A stretch of 64,000 nucleotides of DNA, from the NCBI GenBank assembly GCA_963755085.1, contig CAVWIN010000008.1, forward strand, positions 1 to 64,000. The letters run 5' to 3'. Source of the stretch: JACVRM01 sp963755085 (lineage in GTDB: Bacteria > Actinomycetota > Thermoleophilia > Gaiellales > Gaiellaceae). Below the pieces are notes generated by a model. The model searched no databases, was not told where the DNA came from, and worked only from the letters and a program-made list of their open reading frames with translations. A program made the position numbers and the translations under genes. Of this stretch, positions 53,514 through 61,941 are shown one piece after another. Position 1 is the stretch's first letter; each line of letters starts with the position of its first letter.

Positions 53514-55481
53514 ATGCGCGGGGCAGTACTAGCCGTTCTCTCGGCGGTTGTTGTTGCCGGCGTCTGGTCGGGCGCGGCGATGGCCGCTACGCGGGCGATC
53601 ACCCCGTCGCCGGCGTATACAGCAGCTCAGCTCCAGGCCGATCCGGGTGCGGACTGGCTGATGAACATGGGCAACCTCGCCGGGACGCGGCACTCGTCGC
53701 TCAACCAGATCACCCCGGCGAACGTCGGCACGCTCAAGCTGGCGTGGAAGATCAACCTCGGAACTTGTCCGACCAAGGACCAGGCCTGCGGTTCCCTCGA
53801 AGCGAACGCCGTCGTTGCGAACGGCGTCCAGTACATTCAGACGCCCAGGAGCGACGTCTTCGCGATCGACGGGGCGACCGGCCAGATCCTCTGGCACTGG
53901 GTTCCGACCTACGACCCCGCCTTCCCGATCGGCTCGGGCGGCAGGCAGCCGGGCGTTGCGATCGCCAATGGCCTCGTGTACGCGTCGACCGTCGATGGCT
54001 TCATCGTCGCGCTCGACCAGATGCTCGGTGCGCAGGTCTGGAAGACCGAGATCCTCCCGTGGCGCAAGGGCGGCCGCGTCTCGGACGCTCCGATCTACTA
54101 CAACGGCCTGATCCTCACGGGCGACAGCGGCGCCGACGGCGGGAGCGCGTCGAACGGGATGCACGCCCTCGACGCCGCCACGGGCCGTGAGCTCTGGACC
54201 TGGGCGATCACGCCCGCGCACGGGCAGCCGGGCGGCGACACCTGGTCCGGCGCGGACTCGAACTACGGCGGCGGCGCCATGTGGGAGTCCCCGGTCATCG
54301 ACCCGAAGCTGAACCTGGCGATCTTCGGGACCGGCAACGCGGTGCCATGGAACTCGCGCGGCCCCGGCAAGAATCTCTTCACCGCCTCGATCGTGGCGGT
54401 GAACGTCTACACGGGCCAGCTCGTCTGGTACTACCAGACGACGCATCACGACCTGTGGGACTCGGACCTGCCGAACAACGGCGTCCTCTTCGACGCGCCG
54501 TACAAGACGCCGGTCAAGTACAAGGCGAAGGTAAAAAGAAGGGTGCACGGCAAGCTCGTGACCAAGACCGTCACCAAGACGAAGACCGTCACGAAGACCC
54601 AGCCGGGCGTTGCCTTCGTGAGCAAGTACGGCATGACGTTCGTCCTGAACCGCGAGACGGGCAAGCCGCTGCTTCCGATCAAGGAAGTGAAGGTTCCCCA
54701 GAGCTCGGCCGCGCAAGTGAACACGTGGCCGACGCAGCCGGTCCCGCAGTCCGCGAACGTGCTGTTCAACAAGCTCAACTCGAGCGGCCTGCCGTGCACC
54801 GACGGCACCGTGTCGCAGACGAGCGGGTACGTCCCGTTTTCCCAGGCCACGGCGCCCGACGGGAAGCCGTTCAAGATCGGGTGCGTCTACGACCCGTACG
54901 ACACGTCGCAGTACGTCGTCACGCCGTTCGAGATGATGGACTGGCCCGCGAGCTCGTACAGCCCGGAGAACCACACGTTCATCACGTGCGGGGTTAGCGA
55001 CCGGGCCTTTGCGTTCGAGCAGGTCCCGGCGGCGTCCCAGGTCGCCGGCTCCGCCGGTGGCATCGGCTTCGGCATAACCGCCGTGGGCGACACGTCCACG
55101 GCGAACACCGGCAACTTCTCGGCCTTCGACGTCACCACCGGGAAGCTGGCATGGCACGAGCACTGGCCTGCTCCGTGCTACAGCGGCTCGATGAACACGG
55201 CCTCCGGGCTCACGTTCATCGGCTGGCTGGGCCAGGGCAACGCGCAGGACGGCCACGGCTTCCTGGAGGCGCAGAACACGAAGACCGGTGCCTCGTTGTG
55301 GAAGTCCGCCCTGATGTCAGCACCGGTCGGGGCTGCCCCGGTCACCTACGAGGTGAACGGCAAGCAGTACATCTCGGTCGCGGTCGGCGGCCAGGCCCAC
55401 AACGACGTCTCGCGCCCGCTGGGTCTCACTAACCCGAAGCGGCTCCGCGACGACGCGATCTACACGTTCACACTGCCGTAA
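53514..55481 (+). CDS. Exported PQQ-dependent dehydrogenase
   Basis: A 655-residue protein. I chose ATG 53514; ATG 53502 lies on the ribosome site GGAGGT itself. Signal peptide about 1-25, then an eight-blade-type quinoprotein propeller (NLAGTRHSSLNQITPANVGT, AIDGATGQILWHWVP, ALDAATGRELWTWAI, AFDVTTGKLAWHEHW). TTHHDLWDSDLPNN matches the active-site loop of PQQ alcohol/glucose dehydrogenases. It has the catalytic Asp and a second Asp two residues later, as in lanthanide-type enzymes. A Lys/Thr-rich insert (about residues 340-365) is odd. A terminator and a double cupredoxin gene follow; the latter is a likely electron acceptor. Confidence 0.85.
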   Translation: MRGAVLAVLSAVVVAGVWSGAAMAATRAITPSPAYTAAQLQADPGADWLMNMGNLAGTRHSSLNQITPANVGTLKLAWKINLGTCPTKDQACGSLEANAVVANGVQYIQTPRSDVFAIDGATGQILWHWVPTYDPAFPIGSGGRQPGVAIANGLVYASTVDGFIVALDQMLGAQVWKTEILPWRKGGRVSDAPIYYNGLILTGDSGADGGSASNGMHALDAATGRELWTWAITPAHGQPGGDTWSGADSNYGGGAMWESPVIDPKLNLAIFGTGNAVPWNSRGPGKNLFTASIVAVNVYTGQLVWYYQTTHHDLWDSDLPNNGVLFDAPYKTPVKYKAKVKRRVHGKLVTKTVTKTKTVTKTQPGVAFVSKYGMTFVLNRETGKPLLPIKEVKVPQSSAAQVNTWPTQPVPQSANVLFNKLNSSGLPCTDGTVSQTSGYVPFSQATAPDGKPFKIGCVYDPYDTSQYVVTPFEMMDWPASSYSPENHTFITCGVSDRAFAFEQVPAASQVAGSAGGIGFGITAVGDTSTANTGNFSAFDVTTGKLAWHEHWPAPCYSGSMNTASGLTFIGWLGQGNAQDGHGFLEAQNTKTGASLWKSALMSAPVGAAPVTYEVNGKQYISVAVGGQAHNDVSRPLGLTNPKRLRDDAIYTFTLP

Positions 55482-55491
55482 CGAACCACTG

Positions 55492-55529
55492 CGAAAAGGG
55501 CGGGCGCCTTCAGGCCCCCGCCCTTTTCG
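55492..55529 (+). terminator. rho-independent terminator
   Basis: CGAAAAGGGCGGGcGCC, loop, GGCcCCCGCCCTTTTCG, followed by ttttcc, starts 11 bases after the quinoprotein stop. The stem is strong and has T-rich ends. Confidence 0.88.
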
Positions 55530-55634
55530 TTTTCCTAACTTGCGAGCGCAACTTCGCTGATAGCTTGGCCACTGCTATCTGCCGGAGACGTGCAGTTGCG
55601 CCGCCATGAACGAGGTGAGAGGAGCCGTACATCC

Positions 55635-56384
55635 ATGCGACGAGTACTAGGGACCTTGGCAATCAGCTCGCTCGCGCTCGCCACGCTCGTCGCAGGCGTG
55701 CTGGTGGGCACCGGCCGCGCCGTCCCGGGGAAGAGCGCGGCGTCGGTGACGAAGATCACGGTCACTGCGACCGAGTTCCATTTCAAGCTCTCGAAGGCCA
55801 GCATCCCGAAGACGGGCACTGTCGCCTTCACGGTCATCAACAAGGGCAAGATCGGCCACGACTTCAAGATCGCCGGGAAGAAGACGAAGCTGCTCAGCCC
55901 GGGGAAGTCCCAGACGCTTACCGTCAAGTTCGCGAAGAAGGCCCGCTACGCGTACCGCTGCACGGTGCCGGGCCACGCGGCGAACGGGATGAGGGGCACG
56001 TTCGCCGTCGCGACCAGGGCGGTCACGACCTCGACGTCCACCAACAGCTCGACATCAACCTCGACGTCAACCACGACCGTGACCGGGCCGTCCACGACGG
56101 TCAATGTAAGCATGAAGGAGTACAAATTCACGCTCACGGTCAACGGGCAGGTGGTGAGCTCCGTGCCGCAGGGTCAGATCACGTTCGTGATCAAGAACGA
56201 CGGTTCCCTGGTGCACAACTTCGACGTCTTGGCCCATAAGGCCGGGACGATCCTCTCGCCCGGCCAGTCCGAAACGTGGACGATCGGCCTGGCGGCCAAC
56301 GCGGCGGGATACGGGTACCAATGTGACGTGCCGTTCCACGCCGAGGACGGCATGACCGGGAGCCTGACGGTCACGCCGTCGTAA
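55635..56384 (+). CDS. Exported protein with two cupredoxin domains
   Basis: A 249-residue protein from ATG 55635 (GAGAGGAG upstream), with a signal peptide at 1-27. Domain 1 (about 35-125) has GHDFKI and YRCTVPGHAANGM. A Ser/Thr-rich linker (about 128-155) follows. Domain 2 (about 155-249) has VHNFDV and YQCDVPFHAEDGM. Both thus keep the His-Cys-His-Met set for type I copper. It should shuttle electrons, probably from the quinoprotein encoded just upstream. Domain 1 is a close paralogue of the cupredoxin at 39537. Confidence 0.9.
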   Translation: MRRVLGTLAISSLALATLVAGVLVGTGRAVPGKSAASVTKITVTATEFHFKLSKASIPKTGTVAFTVINKGKIGHDFKIAGKKTKLLSPGKSQTLTVKFAKKARYAYRCTVPGHAANGMRGTFAVATRAVTTSTSTNSSTSTSTSTTTVTGPSTTVNVSMKEYKFTLTVNGQVVSSVPQGQITFVIKNDGSLVHNFDVLAHKAGTILSPGQSETWTIGLAANAAGYGYQCDVPFHAEDGMTGSLTVTPS

Positions 56385-56404
56385 GCACGACGGCAGACGC
56401 TTTT

Positions 56405-56435
56405 CGGAAGGGGCCGGCACCGCCGGCCCCTTCCG
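56405..56435 (+). terminator. terminator after the double cupredoxin gene
   Basis: CGGAAGGGGCCGGC, loop acc, GCCGGCCCCTTCCG, followed by ttttc. A 14-bp perfect stem. Confidence 0.85.
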
Positions 56436-56456
56436 TTTTCGAGCGACGGTTGAAGC

Positions 56457-56660
56457 GTGCGCACCATCGTCCTCGTCGCAGTGCTCGTCGCGCTCGCGGC
56501 TGCTGCCGCCGGGGTCGCGAACCTCGGCCCTGCTCGGCTACGCCTCCGACCGCGGCGACCCGGTCGGCAGGCTCGTGATCCAGCGCGGTCTCCCGCCCGC
56601 GCCGGCCGACGTGATCCGGCCGCGGCAGCACGTGCGCCACAGCGCGAGAGAGACGACTAG
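56457..56660 (+). pseudogene. Frameshifted copy of the small membrane-anchor gene at 57156
   Basis: The first 22 codons match the intact gene (RTIVL.., AAAAAGVANL). One extra base near 56527 (ctcggccctg against ctggcgctg) then shifts the frame. With it removed the sequence reads ALLGYASDRGDPVGRLVIQR and PPAPADVIRPR, as in the intact copy. The same hairpin-plus-gttgaagcgtgcgcac context precedes both copies. Confidence 0.82.
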
Positions 56661-57083
56661 GACGGCAGGCGCACCACTGCCTCGAGTCCGTGCGGGGCGG
56701 CCTCCTCGAGCTCGACCGTTCCGCCGTCCGCCGCCACAAGGCGCCGGACGATCGCGAGCGCAAGGCCGCTGCCCTCGCCTGCCCGTCCGCGCCAGAAGCG
56801 GTCGAACGCGCGCCGGCGCTCCTCGGGCGAGAGTCCCGGGCCCTCGCGGCCACGGGCGGCGTTGCGCTCGCACGACGGCTGCTGGGGCATGATCCGCCGA
56901 CAGCCGCCGTTCGTCTGGTCGGACCAGTTCGGCCTGTGGCTGCAGCTGGTCGACGACCCGACGACCGCCTCCGGTAGCCCCGTGCGCCGCATGACGCCCG
57001 GGGCCGAGCATGACGCGCTGCGGCGAGAGGAAGGCGACCATCGCCGTCAGGCCGAGCGCCAGGTAGCGCGCTTCCCGGTCCCA
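56657..57083 (-). pseudogene. Collapsed relic of the histidine kinase - reductase - ROK block
   Basis: Three gene scraps lie end to end in the same order and strands as the intact genes downstream. 56657-56845 (minus) is the last 60 codons of the histidine kinase (FDRFWRGRAGEGSGLALAIV). 56846-56965 (plus) is the end of the FAD reductase (GGVALARRLLG, PPFVWSDQFGLWLQLV). About 57000-57083 (minus) is an inner piece of the ROK kinase (REARYLALGLTAMVAFLSPQ). All else between them is deleted. Confidence 0.82.
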
Positions 57084-57105
57084 GTCGACACCGCGCTTTT
57101 CCCTT

Positions 57106-57131
57106 ACGGGGCCGGCGAGAGCCGGCCCCGT
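57106..57131 (+). terminator. hairpin before the intact small gene
   Basis: ACGGGGCCGGC, loop gaga, GCCGGCCCCGT. It corresponds in position to the terminator at 56405 relative to the duplicated small gene, so it is part of the duplicated unit. Confidence 0.6.
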
Positions 57132-57155
57132 CGCATTTCGGAGTACCGTTGAAGC

Positions 57156-57359
57156 GTGCGCACGATCGTGCTGGCGGTGCTCCTGGTCGCGATCGCGGCC
57201 GCGGCGGCCGGCGTCGCCAACCTGGCGCTGCTCGGGTACGCGGCCGACCGCAGCGACCCGGTCGGAAAGCTCGTGATCCAGCGCGGGCTGCCGCCCGCGC
57301 CGGCCGACGTGATCCGGCCGCGCGAGGGCGAGCGCGGGCACGACGGGAGCGACGACTAG
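57156..57359 (+). CDS. Small membrane-anchored protein
   Basis: A 67-residue protein from GTG 57156. One hydrophobic segment (3-28, Ala/Val/Leu-rich) and a short polar tail (ADRSDPVGKLVIQRGLPPAP) are visible. Its 3' end overlaps the convergent histidine kinase gene by four bases. A frameshifted twin lies 0.7 kb upstream. Conservation of the tail between the copies suggests it is a real gene. The function is unknown. Confidence 0.65.
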   Translation: MRTIVLAVLLVAIAAAAAGVANLALLGYAADRSDPVGKLVIQRGLPPAPADVIRPREGERGHDGSDD

Positions 57360-58723
57360 CCCGTCCGCAGGCGCACGACGGCCTCGAGCCCGCGTGCAGG
57401 CGCATCGACGAGCTCGACCGTCCCGCCGTCGGCCTCGACGAGGCGGCGCACGATGGCCAGCCCGAGCCCGCTGCCCTCGCCGCTGCGGCCGCGCCAGAAG
57501 CGGTCGAAGGCGCGCCGCCGGTCCTCGGCGCTCATGCCCGGCCCCTCGTCCCGGACACGCAGCTCGGCCCACCCCTCGCCGCGGCGTACCTCGACCGTGA
57601 CGGCGGCGCCCTCGGGCGAGACCTCGAAGGCGTTCTCGAGCAGGTTGTCGACGACCTGGCGCAGGCGGTCGGCCGAGGCATTCGCGGTGGCCGACCCGTC
57701 CGCCGTGGCCGTCAGCCGCAGCCCGCGCTCGGCGGCGAGCGCCGACCAGGCGTCCACCCGCTCGCGCGCGACCTCCGACAGGTCGACGGCCTCGCGGGCG
57801 GAGCCCGCCTGGTCGGCACGGGCGAGCGCGAGCAGCCCGTCGACGAGTCCCGCCAGGCGTTCCACCTCGGCCGCTGCGCCGGCGAGCTCCCGCTGACCCG
57901 AGGGGATGACGTCGCGTGCGAGGTTCTCCAGCCGCAGGCGCAGCGCCGTCAGCGGCGTGCGCAGCTGGTGCGAGGCGTCGGCCACGAACTCCTCGCGTGA
58001 GCGGACGAGCTGCTCGAGGCGCGCAACGGTCTCGTTGAACACCCGGGCGAGCGAGCGCACCTCGGGCGGCCCCTCATGCTCGGGCGCCCGGGCCGAAAGG
58101 TCGCCGCGCCCGACTGCGTCGGCGGCGCCCTCGAGACGGCGCAGGGGCCGCACGACGAACGCCGCGAGGCCGGTCGCGGCCACGGCGGCCACGCCGAGGG
58201 CGAGCAGCGCGATGCCGGCCAGCACGAGCCAGTAGCGGCGGATGCGGTCGTCGACCGTGGACGTCGGGTAGGTGATCCGGACGGCGCCGAGCCGGCCGCC
58301 CGGGGCGACCGGAACGGCGACGTAGAGCAGATTCGTGCCGAGCGTTCGCGACGGCCGCGTGCCGGCGGCGATGAGGCCGCGGAGCGCCCGGCGGATCTCG
58401 GGCCGCGAGGCGAAGCTCTCGGCGCCCGTGCCGCGCGGGTTGGTGTCGACGACGGCGGTGCCGCTGCGGTTGACGACGACGACACGCCCGCCCGTGTCCG
58501 TGCGGTAGCCGTAGGCGACGGCCGCAAGGCGGCGGAGCGCCGGTGTGTCGCGCCGCCGAAGCGCGTCCTGCGCGAGCGACGCGAGCGTGGTCGCGTCGCG
58601 CTCGACCCGCGTCTCGAGCAGGTTGCGCTCGGTGCGGGCGTTCTGAACGCCGAGCGGGATCTCGAGCGCAGCCAGCACAACGACCACGAGCCCGAGGTAG
58701 CCGAGCAGGAAGCGCCGGCTCAC
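57356..58723 (-). CDS. Sensor histidine kinase
   Basis: A 455-residue two-helix membrane kinase. TM1 is at about 7-26, then an extracellular sensor region (27-160), TM2 (about 165-190) and HAMP. The DHp domain has phospho-acceptor SHQLRTPLTALR (residue about 252). The HATPase domain has DNLLENAF, DEGPGM and GSGLGLAIV. GTG 58723 overlaps the response-regulator stop by four bases, so the pair is co-translated. The stimulus is unknown. The gene order suggests it controls the divergent ApbE/ferredoxin operon. Confidence 0.93.
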   Translation of the reverse strand: MSRRFLLGYLGLVVVVLAALEIPLGVQNARTERNLLETRVERDATTLASLAQDALRRRDTPALRRLAAVAYGYRTDTGGRVVVVNRSGTAVVDTNPRGTGAESFASRPEIRRALRGLIAAGTRPSRTLGTNLLYVAVPVAPGGRLGAVRITYPTSTVDDRIRRYWLVLAGIALLALGVAAVAATGLAAFVVRPLRRLEGAADAVGRGDLSARAPEHEGPPEVRSLARVFNETVARLEQLVRSREEFVADASHQLRTPLTALRLRLENLARDVIPSGQRELAGAAAEVERLAGLVDGLLALARADQAGSAREAVDLSEVARERVDAWSALAAERGLRLTATADGSATANASADRLRQVVDNLLENAFEVSPEGAAVTVEVRRGEGWAELRVRDEGPGMSAEDRRRAFDRFWRGRSGEGSGLGLAIVRRLVEADGGTVELVDAPARGLEAVVRLRTG

Positions 58724-59370
58724 GCGTGCAGGCGAAAGCCGATGCCGCGGACCGTCTCGATGAGGCCCGGGTCGCCCAGCTTGCGACGGAGCGCGGCGAC
58801 ATGGACGTCGATCGTCTTGGTCGACCCGTACCAGGTGGTGTCCCAGACCTCCTCCAGGAGGCGCCGCCGGCTGACGGCGGCGCCGGGATCCCGGGCGAGC
58901 GCGGCGAGCAGGTCGAACTCCTTGGGCGTGAGCTCCAACTCGCGGCCGTCCATGTGCACGCGGCGGGCGCGTGTGTCGACCTCGAGTGCGCCGATGCGCA
59001 GCGGCGCGTCAGGCGAGCGGTCGTGCGTGCGCCGCGTGACGGCGCGGATCCGCGCGATCAGCTCGCGCAGGCCAAACGGCTTCACGACGTAGTCGTCGGC
59101 GCCGAGCTCGAGCCCGACCACGCGGTCGGCCTCCTCCCCGCGCGCGGTGACGACGATGATCGGCACGCCGGAGCGCTCGCGCACGCGACGGCAGACGTCG
59201 AGGCCGTCCATGTCCGGAAGGCGCAGGTCGAGCAGGATGACGTCCGCCTCGGCGGCGGCGAGCGCCTCGCCGCCCGTGCTCGCGCGCACAACCTCGAAGC
59301 CTTCGCGGGTCAGGCCTTCGGCCAGCGGCTCGGCGATGGCGTCCTCATCCTCGACGACCAGCACGCGCAT
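58720..59370 (-). CDS. OmpR/PhoB-family response regulator
   Basis: A 216-residue protein from ATG 59370, where the receiver starts at once (MRVLVVEDED). The phospho-acceptor is in VILLDLRLPDMDG, the conserved Lys in VVKPFGLREL. The winged-helix domain (about 125-216) has ELTPKEFDLLAALARDPGA and TIDVHVAALRRKLG. Partner of the overlapping histidine kinase. It is divergent from the gene at 59515, with 144 bases between starts. Confidence 0.94.
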   Translation of the reverse strand: MRVLVVEDEDAIAEPLAEGLTREGFEVVRASTGGEALAAAEADVILLDLRLPDMDGLDVCRRVRERSGVPIIVVTARGEEADRVVGLELGADDYVVKPFGLRELIARIRAVTRRTHDRSPDAPLRIGALEVDTRARRVHMDGRELELTPKEFDLLAALARDPGAAVSRRRLLEEVWDTTWYGSTKTIDVHVAALRRKLGDPGLIETVRGIGFRLHA

Positions 59371-59514
59371 GGCTTGATCATCGCCCCTTGGTCCGGTGTC
59401 GTCCTCCGGTCTTTCCCGAACCTTTGCCATTCGCTGGCGGAGCTTTGCCGTGCGCTCGCCCACCCCTTGCGACGCGCGTCCTACCGTCGAAGACGACGTT
59501 CAAGGAGGTTTCCG

Positions 59515-59946
59515 ATGAAGAAGATCCACGTCCTCGCAGTCGCAGCGCTCCTCGGCTTCGCCGCCATCCTCGGCGTCGTCGGGGCAACCCGCACGACAGG
59601 GATCGGAGCAGCGGCGCACGCGAAGGCGTCGACATCGGCTTCGGCACAACTTCGGGCGCGCGAGCGAAAGCTCCACCAGCTGGAGCGTGCGCTCGCCAAG
59701 GCCCGCCAGAGCCGGCCGCCCGCATTGCCCCGCGTCCCTGCGGTGCATCACCCGGCGGCACCGCCTGCTGCCCCGGCCGTTCCGGTCGCTGCACCCCCGG
59801 CGTCGGCGCCGCCGGTAGCGGCAGCGCCCGCCGCGCCCCGCGTGATCTACCACCGCCCCGCGCCGATCGTCATCGTCCGGCACACCCACCACGGTGACGA
59901 CGGCCACGAAGGCGGCGGCCACGAGGGAGGCGGCGGCGATGACTAG
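59515..59946 (+). CDS. Exported Pro/Ala-rich protein with His-rich tail
   Basis: A 143-residue protein from ATG 59515 behind AAGGAGG. A signal or anchor (about 1-34) is followed by a short basic helix (LRARERKLHQLERALAKARQ), a long Pro/Ala/Val spacer, and a C-terminal His/Gly/Asp tail (HTHHGDDGHEGGGHEGGGG). The tail looks like a metal-binding segment. It is first in the ApbE operon and overlaps the next gene by eight bases. Such a tail could bind iron or copper for the reductase system, which is inference. Confidence 0.75.
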   Translation: MKKIHVLAVAALLGFAAILGVVGATRTTGIGAAAHAKASTSASAQLRARERKLHQLERALAKARQSRPPALPRVPAVHHPAAPPAAPAVPVAAPPASAPPVAAAPAAPRVIYHRPAPIVIVRHTHHGDDGHEGGGHEGGGGDD

Positions 59947-60373
59947 CCACACCGGCCGTCTCTACGCACTCGCTCTCGCCCTGGTCGTGATGTTCGCCAC
60001 CTGGACGGCGATCGCGACCAAGCCGTGGGTCACGCAGACGGCGGCGGCGGATCCCCGCTGGACCGCCCTGGCCACCCGCGAGCAACGCCTGCGCCACGAG
60101 AGCGTCGTCGTGAACCGGCTCGTCAAGCGCCGCTGGGCCGTCTACCGCGTACAGCTGCACAAGCGCGAGACGCAGATCGCGGCCGCGCACCGGGCCCAGC
60201 TCGCGGCCGATCGCCAGGCAGCCGCGGCGGCAGCCGCCGCAGCGGCCCAGCAGGCAGCCGTCGCCGCCGCACCCTCCTACGCGGCGCCGTCCTACGCGGC
60301 CCCCGTCGCGGCCGCGGCGCCCCCGGTCCGCGTCGTGAATCTCCCGCCGCTGACGATCACGAGGACCTCCTGA
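59939..60373 (+). CDS. Membrane-anchored Ala-rich coiled-coil protein
   Basis: A 144-residue protein from ATG 59939. One N-terminal transmembrane helix (about 7-26) is followed by a long helical, Ala/Gln/Arg-rich region (WTALATREQRLRHESVVVNR, HRAQLAADRQAAAAAAAAAA) and a Pro/Tyr/Ala tail ending LPPLTITRTS. No cofactor motif is visible. Its stop overlaps the apbE start (TGATG). It may be an assembly or linker subunit of the redox system encoded next to it. Confidence 0.72.
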   Translation: MTSHTGRLYALALALVVMFATWTAIATKPWVTQTAAADPRWTALATREQRLRHESVVVNRLVKRRWAVYRVQLHKRETQIAAAHRAQLAADRQAAAAAAAAAAQQAAVAAAPSYAAPSYAAPVAAAAPPVRVVNLPPLTITRTS

Positions 60374-61203
60374 TGCAGCGGCGCACCTTCAGGGCGATGG
60401 GCACCGACATCGAGCTGCTCGTCGACGCTGAGAACGCCGACGGCACGCTCGACGCTGCCGAGGCCGAGTTCCACCGGCTGGAGGCGATCCTGTCCCGCTT
60501 CCGTCCGGAGTCGGAGCTCAGCCGGCTCAACGAGGCCGGCGCGGCGGACGCCGGCCCGGAGCTCGTCGCCCTGACCAGCCTCTCGCTCGCAGCCCGCGAG
60601 CTGACCGACGGGCGGTTCGACCCGACCGTCCACGACGCCGTCGTGGCCGCGGGGTACGACCGCACGTTCGACGACGTCGCGGCCGACGGGCCGGACGCCC
60701 GGCCCGTCGCGTGCGGCGGCGGCGTCCGCGTCGACGGAAGCCGCATCGAGCTCGACCCCGGCGTCCGACTCGACTTCGGCGGCATCGGCAAGGGCTGGGC
60801 CGCCGATCGGGCCGCGGAGATCCTCGCGGAGGCCGGCCCCTGTCTCGTCAACGCGGGCGGCGACATCGCCGTCCGCGGGGGCTCCTGGCCCGTCGGCGTC
60901 GAGACGATGACCGTCGAGCTGACCGCCGGCGGGCTCGCGACCTCCGGCCGCGACCGCCGGACCTGGCGGCGCGGCGGGCGCGAGCTCCACCACCTGATCG
61001 ACCCGCAGACCGGCACCTCGGCCGAGAGCGACCTCCTGCGCCTGACCGTGATCGCAGGCAACGCGGTCGCGGCCGAGGTGTGGGCCAAGGCGCTGTACCT
61101 GCGCGGCAGCGCGGAGGCGGCCGAGGAGGCCGACGAGCGCGGCCTCCCGGCCGTGCTCGTCGCCGCCGACGGCACCACGCGAGTCGCCGGAGGGCTCGCA
61201 TGA
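60373..61203 (+). CDS. apbE: FAD:protein FMN transferase (ApbE)
   Basis: A 276-residue enzyme from ATG 60373. ApbE attaches FMN covalently to Thr/Ser of FMN-binding domains in exported or membrane redox proteins. Blocks present: RAMGTDIELLV, EAILSRFRPESELSRLN, LDFGGIGKGWAADRAAE, LVNAGGDIAVRG, HHLIDPQTGTSAES, GNAVAAEVWAKALYL. There is no obvious signal peptide, so it may act in the cytoplasm or use a partner for export. It overlaps the next gene by four bases. Confidence 0.94.
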   Translation: MQRRTFRAMGTDIELLVDAENADGTLDAAEAEFHRLEAILSRFRPESELSRLNEAGAADAGPELVALTSLSLAARELTDGRFDPTVHDAVVAAGYDRTFDDVAADGPDARPVACGGGVRVDGSRIELDPGVRLDFGGIGKGWAADRAAEILAEAGPCLVNAGGDIAVRGGSWPVGVETMTVELTAGGLATSGRDRRTWRRGGRELHHLIDPQTGTSAESDLLRLTVIAGNAVAAEVWAKALYLRGSAEAAEEADERGLPAVLVAADGTTRVAGGLA

Positions 61204-61778
61204 AGGACCCGACCTTCTGGATCCTCGCGCGGGCGACCGGACTCACGGCGTACGTGCTGCTCACGACGTCGATGCTCGCCGGGCTGACCCTCAAGTCCCG
61301 GCCCCTCGGACGGGCGGTGAAGGCCGCTTCCGTCATGGACACGCACCGCTTCCTGTCCATGCTCGCGATCGGCGCGGTCGCGGCGCACGGCCTGACGCTG
61401 GTGCTCGACTCGACGGTGCACATCGGCCTCGGCGCGCTGCTCGTCCCCGGGACGAGCGCCTACCGCCCGGCCGCCGTCGGCCTCGGCGTCGCCGCCGCGG
61501 AGCTGATGGTGCTCGTCACCGTCTCGTTCTCCCTGCGCAAGCGCATCGGCCAGCGCATGTGGCGGCGCCTGCACTGGGCCACGTACGGGATCTTCGCCCT
61601 GGCCACGGCCCACGGGCTGGCGGCGGGCAGCGACTCGTCGCGGCCCTGGGTCTTCGGCCTCTACCTCGGCGCCGTCTTCGCCGTGGCCACCGCCACCGCC
61701 TGGCGTGCGCTCACTCGCCCCACCAAGCAGAAAGGAGCAACCCATGTACCGCATCGAGATCGACCGGTCGCTGTGTAG
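61200..61778 (+). CDS. Ferric-reductase-like transmembrane protein
   Basis: A 192-residue membrane protein with about five helices. The two His-bearing helices expected to hold heme are visible: MDTHRFLSMLAIGAVAAHGL and RLHWATYGIFALATAHGLAA. The ATG overlaps the apbE stop, and its 3' end overlaps the ferredoxin gene by 35 bases in another frame. It should move electrons across the membrane, between the ferredoxin/reductase inside and acceptors outside. Confidence 0.88.
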   Translation: MKDPTFWILARATGLTAYVLLTTSMLAGLTLKSRPLGRAVKAASVMDTHRFLSMLAIGAVAAHGLTLVLDSTVHIGLGALLVPGTSAYRPAAVGLGVAAAELMVLVTVSFSLRKRIGQRMWRRLHWATYGIFALATAHGLAAGSDSSRPWVFGLYLGAVFAVATATAWRALTRPTKQKGATHVPHRDRPVAV

Positions 61779-61941
61779 CGGCTTCGGCGCCTGCGCCGAG
61801 CTGGCCCCCGAGATCTTCGAGCTCGACGGCAGCGGCACCGCCCAGCTGCGCGTCGGGCAGTCCGACGACCCGCAGGTGTTCGAGGCGGAAGCGGCCTGCC
61901 CGATGGCCGCGATCCGGATCATCGAGGAGGCGGCGGCATGA
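61744..61941 (+). CDS. [3Fe-4S]-type ferredoxin
   Basis: A 65-residue ferredoxin from ATG 61744 with AAAGGAG upstream, inside the end of the preceding gene. Cysteines follow the pattern CSGFGAC then ACPMAAI, so one usual Cys position of a [4Fe-4S] site is replaced. This is the monocluster ferredoxin type that often serves P450s or small oxygenases. Its stop overlaps the reductase start (ATGA). It should pass electrons between the FAD reductase and the membrane protein. Confidence 0.93.
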   Translation: MYRIEIDRSLCSGFGACAELAPEIFELDGSGTAQLRVGQSDDPQVFEAEAACPMAAIRIIEEAAA

